Source: JBQTHP01 sp052389755 (lineage in GTDB: Bacteria > Pseudomonadota > Gammaproteobacteria > Steroidobacterales > Steroidobacteraceae). Taken from it: a DNA stretch of 21,758 nt. Position 1 is the first letter of the stretch. The number at the start of each line of letters is the position of its first letter. The notes under the pieces were generated by a model. It was not told where the DNA came from. It worked only from the letters and a program-made list of their open reading frames with translations, and searched no databases. The stretch lies in assembly GCA_052389755.1 (NCBI GenBank), contig JBQTHP010000214.1, positions 1 through 21,758 of the forward strand, given 5' to 3'. The position numbers and the translations under genes were made by a program. Shown here in pieces: positions 8,560 through 15,246 of the stretch.

Positions 8560-9033
8560 TCAATGCGGTGCGCCCGCGTGGGCGTCGGCCACGAGCGATT
8601 CCATTCGCGCGAACGCCTGCTCCTGTCCGGGCTGGCTCGAGAGCACCATGAGCACCACCCAGCGCAGGTGCTCGACCTCGAGGTCGGCCGCATCGAGCGC
8701 GAGCAGCCGCTCGATGACGATCTCACGCTGCTCGGGCGAGAGGATGCCGAGCCGCTCGAGCTGCAGAAGATCGTTGCGGCAAGCGACCGACAGACGCACG
8801 AGCTCGCCGTCGGAGAACACGCGAAGCGCCTTCGCGCCAGCGCCGAGCGACGGAGGGTCGCGCACATCGGCGAGATCCGCGAGCCAGTCGAGTGCGCGCT
8901 CGACGTTCGACTGCGTGAAGCCCGCCCGCTCGAGGTCGCGTGCGAGGTCGTCGCGCTCCGGCACTTCCGGCGCATCCGCCAGCATGTAGTGGTCGAAGAC
9001 GTAGATCAGGATGTCAAGAACGGTGCCGGTCAT
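8560..9033 (-). CDS. smg: Smg family protein (DUF494)
   Basis: A 157-aa small helical protein of the Smg/DUF494 family, commonly encoded between dprA and topA in gammaproteobacteria; its biochemical role is not established. The start is ATG at 9033, giving MTGTVLDILIYVFDHYM, which matches the E. coli N-terminal pattern (hydrophobic helix, then an acidic linker). DLARDLERAGF (29-39) and VERALDWLADL (44-54) match the family helices. An upstream in-frame start would read through the inverted repeat and is rejected. The only Shine-Dalgarno-like bases (GAGG, about 13 nt upstream) lie inside the outer arm of the 157-bp inverted repeat, so translation may depend on that structure. Confidence 0.88.
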   Translation of the reverse strand: MTGTVLDILIYVFDHYMLADAPEVPERDDLARDLERAGFTQSNVERALDWLADLADVRDPPSLGAGAKALRVFSDGELVRLSVACRNDLLQLERLGILSPEQREIVIERLLALDAADLEVEHLRWVVLMVLSSQPGQEQAFARMESLVADAHAGAPH

Positions 9034-9042
9034 GGTTTCGTG

Positions 9043-9199
9043 AGAGCCTCTAACACAGTCCCGCACCGGGTTACGACGATAAGGCGCGGCTACTGCGTTA
9101 CGAGCCTTGCCCATATCGACATATGGGCTGCGGCTCGTGCCTTGTATCCGTCGCCTTATCGTCGTAACGCGGCTCATGCGGGACTGTGTTAGAGGCTCT
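9043..9199. repeat. 157-bp near-perfect inverted repeat between dprA and smg
   Basis: The two outer 23-base arms (9043-9065 and 9177-9199) are perfectly complementary. A second 17-bp perfect block pairs 9070-9086 with 9152-9168, then CGAGCC (9101-9106) with GGCTCG (9132-9137), then GCCCATAT (9109-9116) with ATATGGGC (9121-9128). A four-base loop lies at 9117-9120. About 54 base pairs form one long hairpin. One end falls inside the dprA stop codon (9198-9200) and the other is 9 bp from the smg ATG. The structure suggests a miniature inverted-repeat element or large REP-type element; no clear target-site duplication is visible and no transposase is nearby. Confidence 0.9.
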
Positions 9200-10310
9200 A
9201 GGGCAGGCGGCAGTAGCGGCCGCCGGAGGAGGGCGCGACGCGCCCATCGAGCTCGAGAATCAGCAGCATCGAGGCGATCGACTCGCTCGGCAGACCGGTG
9301 CGTTCGACGATTGCATCGATGCTCACAGGCTCGAAGCCGACGGCATCTAACAGTATTTCGTAATCCTTGTCCATTGCGAGGGATGCAGCGGACGTGGCGG
9401 AGGGGGCGTCGCGCGTCGGCGCGGGGCGTTGCGAAAGCAGCGGAATTTTCAGCTCCGACAGCACATCTGCGGCCTCCTCGACGAGCTTCGCGCCCTCGCG
9501 GATCAGCTTATGGCAACCGCGTGCGACCGGGTTATGAATGGAGCCGGGGATCGCAAAGACCTCGCGACCCTGATCGAGGGCGTAGCGCGCCGTGTTGAGC
9601 GACCCGCTGCGAATTCCGGCCTCGACGACGAGCGTTCCGAACGAGAGCCAGCTGATGATCCGATTGCGCTGCGGAAAGTTCGGTCGCAGAGGCTGCGTGC
9701 CCGGCGGGAACTCCGACACGAGCGCGCCGTGCTCGCGGATGCGCGCGGCCAGCTCGCGATGTTCGTGCGGATAGACGATATCGAGCCCGTGTCCGCAGAC
9801 CGCGATCGTGAGGCCGCCTCCGGCGAGTGCGCCCTCGTGGCTCGCCCCATCGATGCCGAGCGCAAGCCCGCTCGTGATCGCGAGCCCAATGCGCGCGAAA
9901 TGCCGGGCAAAATCCCGCGCGGTCTCGCGTCCGGCCGGCGTCGGATTGCGCGAGCCCACCATGGCGAGTTGCGGCTCCTTCAGTGCCGCCGGATCGCCGA
10001 GCACGTACAGAACGGCCGGCGCGCTGCCCGCCTGCGCGAGCAGCTCGGGATACTGCGGCGAGGAGAAGGGCACGAGCGTCGCGTGCGCCGCTTCGAGCCA
10101 GCGCAGGTCGGCATCGATGGCACGGTCGTCGGGCGAGGTGAGAGCGTCGCGCGTCGAAGGCCGCAGCTCGATGTCGCGCAGAGCACGGGCGCCTTCGGCG
10201 AGCAGCGCTTCGGGCGAGCTGCCGCTCGCTGCGGCTGCAGCGCGCAAGTGCTCGACGTTGACGCCGGCGCGAGCCAGCAACACGCAGGTGCGGGTCAGCT
10301 CCACCCGCAC
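9198..10310 (-). CDS. dprA: DNA-processing protein DprA (Smf)
   Basis: Binds incoming single-stranded DNA and loads RecA in natural transformation; it is widely conserved even where competence is unproven. The protein has 370 aa. A divergent N-terminal region (1-60) precedes the Rossmann-like core: MVGSRNPTPAG (117-127), SGLALGIDGASHEGAL (147-162), FPQRNRIISWLS (212-223), AGIRSGSLNTA (231-241) and AIPGSIHNPVARGCHKLIREGA (253-274). A DprA winged-helix domain occupies about 315-370 and ends GGRYCRLP. The start is GTG at 10310, the only candidate before an upstream stop. It has no visible Shine-Dalgarno and lies 7 bp after a strong hairpin, so a leaderless or slightly later start is possible. 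The stop TAG shares two bases with the inverted repeat. Confidence 0.93.
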   Translation of the reverse strand: MRVELTRTCVLLARAGVNVEHLRAAAAASGSSPEALLAEGARALRDIELRPSTRDALTSPDDRAIDADLRWLEAAHATLVPFSSPQYPELLAQAGSAPAVLYVLGDPAALKEPQLAMVGSRNPTPAGRETARDFARHFARIGLAITSGLALGIDGASHEGALAGGGLTIAVCGHGLDIVYPHEHRELAARIREHGALVSEFPPGTQPLRPNFPQRNRIISWLSFGTLVVEAGIRSGSLNTARYALDQGREVFAIPGSIHNPVARGCHKLIREGAKLVEEAADVLSELKIPLLSQRPAPTRDAPSATSAASLAMDKDYEILLDAVGFEPVSIDAIVERTGLPSESIASMLLILELDGRVAPSSGGRYCRLP

Positions 10311-10317
10311 AGGATAA

Positions 10318-10344
10318 GCGAGCGGCCCCGGTCGGGCCGCTCGC
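10318..10344 (-). terminator. Hairpin between LysM gene and dprA
   Basis: GCGAGCGGCCC (10318-10328) pairs perfectly with GGGCCGCTCGC (10334-10344) around a five-base loop. It lies 23 bp beyond the LysM gene stop on the minus strand. The following bases are TTATCCTG, a poor T-run, so it may be a partial terminator, a 3' stabiliser or an RNA-processing site. The dprA start codon begins 7 bp after it. Confidence 0.55.
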
Positions 10345-10367
10345 CGTATCTGCGGGTTGAGTGAGTT

Positions 10368-11618
10368 TTACGGGTTGCGCACGCGGTCGGCGACCCGCAT
10401 CGGATGAGATGCGCCGACGACCAGGCCGTAAGCAAGGCGGTCGAAGGACTTGAAGATCAGCAGCGTGCCGGCGCGCTCATCGGGCAGGCGGACGCGCGCA
10501 GCGAACGCTCCGCCGGTGTTGAATCGGCTCATGCCGCCCGCGTGCTTGTCGTGCACGATCTCACCGGCCTGATCGACCGCCAGGACGTGCCCGGAGTCGA
10601 TGCCGTGGCGCTTGCCGCGGTTGATCACCACGATCTGATAGCTACCGATGAGCTCGACGCCGTCGACCACGGAAATGATGCGCCCGGCGACCTCGTTGCG
10701 CGGGGCGCGCGGGATGAAGTTGAGGGGCACCTCGTAGTCGGTGGAGAAGAGGCGGTCGCCCTGCAGCGTCTCGCGCGCCGAATCGGACAGCATCGCCTTT
10801 GCCGGGTTGCCGGCTTTCATCACCGTGGCGGTCGCCGTGTACGTCCCTTCGTATCCGAGCACATCGCCATCGTCCGGATCGCGCAGCGGCTCGCCGACGT
10901 GCACGACGCTGTAGCGCGCGTTCTGGGGCGCATCGAGTCGGGCGACGTACACCTCGTGTCCGGCGCCGCCCATCATGTGGCCGTCGCGCAGCGCCACGAC
11001 GTGCGGCGCACGGCGCACCTCGTCGGCCTCGAGTACCGACGGACGCGACAGGAACGACGCGATGGCGGAGTACGGAATCGTCTGGATCGGGCCTTCGAGC
11101 GGCGAGGTGCGAAGGCGCGGATTGAGGCGCGCAGGGCCGCCACTCTGGAGTCGGATCTGCGGCTGGCCATCGGCGCCGAAAGCGAGCGCGAGCACGTCTC
11201 CCGGATAGATCAGGTGCGGATTCTCGACCTGCGGATTGATGTACCACACCTCAGGCCAGTACCACGGGTCGCGCAGGAACGTCGAGGCGATGTCCCACAG
11301 CGTATCGCCGCGCTTGACCGTGTAGCTCTTCGGAGCGGTTGGCTGCAGGACGCCGCTGGGCGAGGGAGGCTCCGGAGCAGGTTCGGCCGACTGCGCAGCG
11401 GCTTGCGCACTCGCAGCAGCCTCCGTTGCAGTCAGGTCCTCGTCGGGTGCCGTCTCGGCGGCCGACGCATCGGCGGCGCCCGTGGACTGCGCGGTGGCCG
11501 ATACGCTCTCGCTTGCAACACGGTCGCGGGAACCCCATGTGCAACCCGCGGCGACGAGCGTGCAAGCGATGAAGCCGGCGGCGATCACGCCCGCTTCAAG
11601 TCGTTGATTCGTAAACAT
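10368..11618 (-). CDS. LysM-domain lipoprotein
   Basis: Predicted envelope lipoprotein of 416 aa that would bind peptidoglycan. The start is ATG at 11618, preceded by AAGGAG with a 6-base spacer; ten upstream in-frame codons are rejected. The signal peptide (1-25) ends LVAAG-Cys26, a lipobox. A low-complexity Ala/Glu/Pro/Ser linker (30-95) leads to one LysM domain (98-146: YTVKRGDTLWDIASTFL, then WYINPQVENPHLIYPGDVL). A long conserved C-terminal region (150-416) of unassigned fold follows. A LysM gene in this position, next to dprA and divergent from def, matches the Pseudomonas order. It probably uses the same promoter region as def. Confidence 0.92.
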   Translation of the reverse strand: MFTNQRLEAGVIAAGFIACTLVAAGCTWGSRDRVASESVSATAQSTGAADASAAETAPDEDLTATEAAASAQAAAQSAEPAPEPPSPSGVLQPTAPKSYTVKRGDTLWDIASTFLRDPWYWPEVWYINPQVENPHLIYPGDVLALAFGADGQPQIRLQSGGPARLNPRLRTSPLEGPIQTIPYSAIASFLSRPSVLEADEVRRAPHVVALRDGHMMGGAGHEVYVARLDAPQNARYSVVHVGEPLRDPDDGDVLGYEGTYTATATVMKAGNPAKAMLSDSARETLQGDRLFSTDYEVPLNFIPRAPRNEVAGRIISVVDGVELIGSYQIVVINRGKRHGIDSGHVLAVDQAGEIVHDKHAGGMSRFNTGGAFAARVRLPDERAGTLLIFKSFDRLAYGLVVGASHPMRVADRVRNP

Positions 11619-11658
11619 CCTCCACTCCTTGAGTCTCGGGTGGGGCAAGCGACCCCGC

Positions 11659-11667
11659 TGTTATAAT
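11659..11667 (+). promoter_or_regulatory. Extended -10 promoter for the def operon; symmetric core faces LysM gene
   Basis: TGTTATAAT at 11659-11667 is a perfect extended -10 (TGn plus TATAAT) for a sigma-70-type factor, placing the transcript start near 11674 and leaving a leader of about 70 nt before def. No good -35 is found 16-18 bp upstream, as expected for an extended -10. The core TTATAA is palindromic, so the minus strand reads TATAAC at 11665-11660 toward the LysM gene. A minus-strand TTGACA (11702-11697) is also present but is not at a standard distance from that -10. Confidence 0.75.
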
Positions 11668-11746
11668 CGCACCGCTGTTCGCGGCACACTGTTAAATGTC
11701 AACTTTGTGCGCTGGATCACGACTAGTCCATACCCCCGTACCGCCG

Positions 11747-12301
11747 ATGGCCCTTCTGCAAATACTGGAATATCCGGACCCGCGGTTGCGCACGAAGGCG
11801 CAGCCGGTCGTCGAGTTCGACGGCGCGTTCCGACGGCTCGTCGATGACATGTTCGAGACGATGTATGCCGCACCCGGCATCGGTCTCGCCGCGACCCAGG
11901 TGGACGCGCATCGCCGCCTCATCGTCATCGACATCTCGCCCGAGAAGACCGAGCCGCTCGTGTTCGTGAACCCGGAGATCCTGGTACGCGAGGGCGTCGC
12001 CACGATGGAAGAAGGGTGCCTCTCCGTCCCCGGCATCTTCGATGAGATCGAGCGTGCTTCGAAGGTGCGTGCCCGCTATCAGGATCGTGACGGCGCCACG
12101 CACGAAGTCGAGCTGGAAGGCCTTCTGGCCGTGTGCCTGCAGCACGAGATGGACCACCTCGACGGCAAGCTGTTCGTCGACTATCTCTCGGATCTCAAGC
12201 GCGAGCGCATTCGCAAGAAGCTCGAGAAGGATCGCAAGGAGCGCGCTGCACGCGGGCGGGCCGCCGGCGCCGCCCCGACGGCGTCCGCGCGGGCGCTCTG
12301 A
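11747..12301 (+). CDS. def: Peptide deformylase
   Basis: Removes the formyl group from nascent N-terminal methionine using a bound metal ion. The protein has 184 aa with all three family motifs: GIGLAATQ (44-51), EGCLSVP with metal ligand Cys91 (89-95), and HEMDH with ligands His133 and His137 and catalytic Glu134. The start is ATG at 11747 (MALLQILEYPDPRLR), matching E. coli MSVLQVL; an ATG 17 codons upstream would add unrelated residues. No clear Shine-Dalgarno precedes it. A basic, Ala-rich C-terminal tail (150-184) extends past the 169-aa E. coli protein. It is the first gene of the operon, five bases before fmt. Confidence 0.96.
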   Translation: MALLQILEYPDPRLRTKAQPVVEFDGAFRRLVDDMFETMYAAPGIGLAATQVDAHRRLIVIDISPEKTEPLVFVNPEILVREGVATMEEGCLSVPGIFDEIERASKVRARYQDRDGATHEVELEGLLAVCLQHEMDHLDGKLFVDYLSDLKRERIRKKLEKDRKERAARGRAAGAAPTASARAL

Positions 12302-12306
12302 CGACG

Positions 12307-13242
12307 TTGCGAGTCGCGTTCGCCGGCACGCCGGAGTTCGCGCTGCCGGCGCTCGAAGCGCTCGCTCGCTCCGCTCACGAGATCGCAGGAGTCCTGACGC
12401 AGCCCGATCGCCCGCGCGGGCGCGGTCAGCTCATCGCGCCGAGTCCCGTAAAGAGCGCCGCTCAGCGATACGGAATGCGCATCGCGCAACCGCGCTCGCT
12501 CAAATCCGAGGAGGGGCGCGCCGAGCTCGCTGCGTGGCGGCCGGACGTGCTCGTCGTCGTCGCGTACGGGTTGATCCTGCCGCAGGCAGCGCTCGACATA
12601 CCGCGACTCGGATGCATCAACATTCACGCCTCGCTTCTACCCCGGTGGCGCGGCGCCGCGCCGATTCAGCGCGCAGTTCTCGCGGGCGACACCGAAACCG
12701 GCGTCACGATCATGCTGATGGAGGCTGGACTCGATACGGGTCCGATGCTGCTGCAGCGACGCGTGACGATCGACGCAGAGGACACCGCCGGCTCGCTTCA
12801 CGATCGACTCGCCGCACTCGGCGCCGATGCGCTGCTCGAGACGCTCGCCCGCTGGCCCGACGGCGATCTCGTCGCGCAGGCCCAGCCTGCAACCGGCGCG
12901 ACGTATGCGCCGAAGATCGAGAAGTCCGAAGCCCGGATCGATTGGCGGCAGGACGCCGCGGTGCTCGAGCGGCAGGTGCGCGCGTTCAACCCGTGGCCCG
13001 TCTCCGAAACGCGCCTCGACGGCGAGCAGCTGCGGATCTTCGGCGCGCGTGCCCGGCCGCAAGCCGAGTCTCGCGACGGGAATCGGCCCGGCCTGGTACT
13101 TGGTGCCGAGCCGGCAGGGATCACCGTGCGCTGCGGTCAGGGCTGTCTGCTGCTGACCGAAGTGCAACGCCCGGGCCGCCGGCCGGTTGCCGCGCGTGAC
13201 CTGGCGAACTCGCTGCAACTCGTCGGGCGCGTCCTCGGATGA
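12307..13242 (+). CDS. fmt: Methionyl-tRNA formyltransferase
   Basis: Transfers a formyl group from 10-formyltetrahydrofolate to Met-tRNA(fMet) for initiation. I place the start at TTG 12307, giving MRVAFAGTPEFALPAL and 311 aa (E. coli 315). A CTG at 12298 overlapping the def stop is the alternative; no ATG or GTG fits. Catalytic residues Asn105 and His107 (INIHASLLP) and Asp143 (GLDTG) are present, and SLLPRWRGAAPIQRAVLAGD (109-128) is the family signature. The C-terminal OB-fold tRNA-binding region has FNPWP. It begins five bases after def and overlaps rsmB by four bases (ATGA), so the genes are probably translationally coupled. Confidence 0.95.
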   Translation: MRVAFAGTPEFALPALEALARSAHEIAGVLTQPDRPRGRGQLIAPSPVKSAAQRYGMRIAQPRSLKSEEGRAELAAWRPDVLVVVAYGLILPQAALDIPRLGCINIHASLLPRWRGAAPIQRAVLAGDTETGVTIMLMEAGLDTGPMLLQRRVTIDAEDTAGSLHDRLAALGADALLETLARWPDGDLVAQAQPATGATYAPKIEKSEARIDWRQDAAVLERQVRAFNPWPVSETRLDGEQLRIFGARARPQAESRDGNRPGLVLGAEPAGITVRCGQGCLLLTEVQRPGRRPVAARDLANSLQLVGRVLG

Positions 13243-14651
13243 CTCGAAGCCGCGGATCGTCGGCACGACGACGTGAGTCTCTTGCGCCGGGCGCCGCAGC
13301 CCTCGTCGGTGCGGCTCGTGCGGTTGCGGGGATCGCGTTTCGCGGGCGCAGCGCGGAGCAGGCACTCGAGGAGGCCCTCACCCAACCCTCTCCCGCTCGG
13401 CGGGAGAGGGTGGCGGAGCCGGGTGAGGGTCTGCAACGCTCCGCCGTACGCGCCGTTGCGTTGGGCACCGTGCGCTGGTACTGGCGCCTCGCACCGGCGA
13501 TCACGTCTCTTCTCCAGCGCCCACCGGAATCGCTGCCGCCCGAGGTCCGCGCACTGCTCATCGTGGCGGCCCATCAGATCGAATACTCCCGCAACGCGCC
13601 GGAGCTCACGGTGAACGCAGCGGTCGATGCGACCCGCTCACTGGGCCAGGCCCGCGCGAGCGGCTTCGTGAATGCCGTGCTGCGTCGGTTCGTCGCGGAA
13701 CGCGAGGCAGTGATGGGCAGCGTCGACGCCGACCGAGCGGCGCGTACCGCGCATCCCCGGTGGATGGTCGATGCGATCGACCGCGAATGGTCTCACCACG
13801 CCGACCGCATTCTCGCGGCGAACAATGAGCATCCACCGATGGTGCTGCGCGTGGACCTGTCGCGATCCAGCGTTACGGAGTGCGTTCGGGAGCTCGCCGC
13901 CGCCGGCCATGGCGCGCGGCCGATCGAGTGGGCGCCTTCCGCTGTCCTGCTCGACCGACCCGTACCGATTGCGGCCATCCCCGGCTTCGCCGAAGGCCGG
14001 GTATCCGTGCAGGACGCCGGCGCACAGCTCGCCGCGCCGCTTCTCGATGCGAGACCGCAGATGCGCGTGCTCGATGCGTGCGCGGCGCCCGGCGGCAAAA
14101 CGGGCCACCTGCTCGAGCACACGCGTGGCATCGAGTTGACGGCCGTGGACGTCGATGCCGGACGTCTCGCTCGCGTGCGCGAGAATCTGCAGCGCCTGCG
14201 GCGCGAAGCGCGGCTCGCAAGCGCCGACGTGCGGGACACCGATGCGTTCTGGGACGGGCGGCCGTTCGACCGCATTCTGCTCGATGCGCCGTGCTCGTCG
14301 ACGGGTGTGATCCGACGCCATCCCGACATCAAGCTGCTGCGGCGTCCGAGCGACATCGCGTCGTTCGCAACGGCACAGCTCGAGATGCTGCACGCGGCAT
14401 TCGCGATGCTGGCGCCGGGCGGCCGCCTGATCTACGCGACATGCTCGATTCTCGGGGCGGAGAACGAAGGCGTGACAGGCCAGTTTCTGAACGGCGAACC
14501 CCGCGCACGCTCAGGACCGCTTCCGCCGGCGGAAAGCCTCGCCCCGGACGCGATTCAGGGACAGACGGGCGTTCAACTCCTGCCGGGCGCGCGGGCAGGC
14601 ACGGACGGCTTCCATTATGCTTGTATCGAAAAGGCAACGACTGGAACCTGA
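13239..14651 (+). CDS. rsmB: 16S rRNA (cytosine-967-C5)-methyltransferase
   Basis: Methylates C967 of 16S rRNA. The protein has 470 aa, longer than the 429 of E. coli. An N-terminal NusB-like RNA-binding domain (about 20-160) precedes the NOL1/NOP2/sun-type SAM methyltransferase: VLDACAAPGGKTGHLLE (277-293, SAM loop), LLDAPCSSTGVIRRHPD (347-363, Cys352) and YATCS (399-403, nucleophile Cys402). The final segment (about 415-470) ends GTDGFHYACIEK, a family ending. Residues 46-64 are not family sequence: they are the translation of a palindromic repeat (see 13375-13429), placed between the first and second helices of the NusB-like domain. The start ATG overlaps the fmt stop. Confidence 0.95.
   Translation: MTRSRGSSARRRESLAPGAAALVGAARAVAGIAFRGRSAEQALEEALTQPSPARRERVAEPGEGLQRSAVRAVALGTVRWYWRLAPAITSLLQRPPESLPPEVRALLIVAAHQIEYSRNAPELTVNAAVDATRSLGQARASGFVNAVLRRFVAEREAVMGSVDADRAARTAHPRWMVDAIDREWSHHADRILAANNEHPPMVLRVDLSRSSVTECVRELAAAGHGARPIEWAPSAVLLDRPVPIAAIPGFAEGRVSVQDAGAQLAAPLLDARPQMRVLDACAAPGGKTGHLLEHTRGIELTAVDVDAGRLARVRENLQRLRREARLASADVRDTDAFWDGRPFDRILLDAPCSSTGVIRRHPDIKLLRRPSDIASFATAQLEMLHAAFAMLAPGGRLIYATCSILGAENEGVTGQFLNGEPRARSGPLPPAESLAPDAIQGQTGVQLLPGARAGTDGFHYACIEKATTGT
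13375..13429. repeat. REP-type palindromic element inside rsmB, in frame
   Basis: Outer arms CCCTCACCC (13375-13383) and GGGTGAGGG (13421-13429) enclose CCCTCTCCCGC (13386-13396) paired with GCGGGAGAGGG (13400-13410) around a TCG loop. This is a two-tier palindrome. The CCCTCTCCC/GGGAGAGGG type with CCCTCACCC/GGGTGAGGG flanks is, in my recollection, a common intergenic repeat in high-GC gammaproteobacteria. Here it is translated as LTQPSPARRERVAEPGEG without disturbing the reading frame. Confidence 0.88.
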
Positions 14652-14679
14652 CCGACTTGACACGGGTCCACGTTGGGCA

Positions 14680-15246
14680 ATGCGACAGGCATCGATCCGG
14701 ATTCTCGCCGTCCCGGTCCTGCTGTTCAGTGGGCAGGTCGGTGCAGATGCGCTCGACGGCTCGCTCAGCGTGCGATCGGCCTATGTGAACGTCGACAGAG
14801 GGGTTTTCCACCTGCACGCGCGGGTGCAGTACCCGCTGAGCGAGGGCATTCGCGATGCCTTGCGCGACGGCGTGACACTCGCCTTCGACCTCGATGCGAA
14901 CGTCGCGCGCGAGCGCCGGTTCTGGTTCGATGCCGGCGTGGTCAATCTCACGCTGCGACGCGATCTCGCCTACCACACAGTGAGTAATCGCTACGTCATC
15001 CGCGAGGAACGAAGCGGCGACCAGCAGAGCTTCCCCTCACTCGAGGCGGCGCTCGAATACCTCGGCACCGTCGACGGCTGGCCGATCCTCGTCGAGCCGC
15101 AGCTGCAGGGCGGCGACCGCTATCGCATCAGCGTGCGCGCCGGCGTGCGACGCGGGCGCCTTCCCGCCTCGTTGCGCGCGCTCCTGTTCTGGACGAACGA
15201 CTGGCACCGCGAGAGCGAGTGGTACTCATGGTCGCTGCCAGTCTGA
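14680..15246 (+). CDS. DUF4390 exported protein
   Basis: A 188-aa protein of the DUF4390 family, found in many beta- and gammaproteobacteria just before the ntrY/ntrX pair; its function is unknown. The start is ATG at 14680 (MRQASIRILAVPVLLFSGQ), giving a signal peptide with cleavage after ADA (22-24). An upstream ATG inside rsmB would spoil the signal peptide. The mature part is beta-rich with basic and aromatic residues (FDLDANVARERRFWF, VSNRYVI, LFWTNDWHRESEWYSW near the end). The periplasmic location and position suggest a link to NtrY's extracytoplasmic sensing, but this is inference. It starts 28 bp after rsmB, and its last 19 bases overlap ntrY. Confidence 0.85.
   Translation: MRQASIRILAVPVLLFSGQVGADALDGSLSVRSAYVNVDRGVFHLHARVQYPLSEGIRDALRDGVTLAFDLDANVARERRFWFDAGVVNLTLRRDLAYHTVSNRYVIREERSGDQQSFPSLEAALEYLGTVDGWPILVEPQLQGGDRYRISVRAGVRRGRLPASLRALLFWTNDWHRESEWYSWSLPV

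Noticed and set aside
6905..8989. 694-codon plus-strand open frame across topA and smg
   Set aside because: It spans two well-supported minus-strand genes and is a GC-bias artefact.
9043..9199. Reading the 157-bp inverted repeat as a CRISPR unit or an ordinary intrinsic terminator
   Set aside because: There is one inverted pair, not spaced direct repeats, and no T-run follows either arm.
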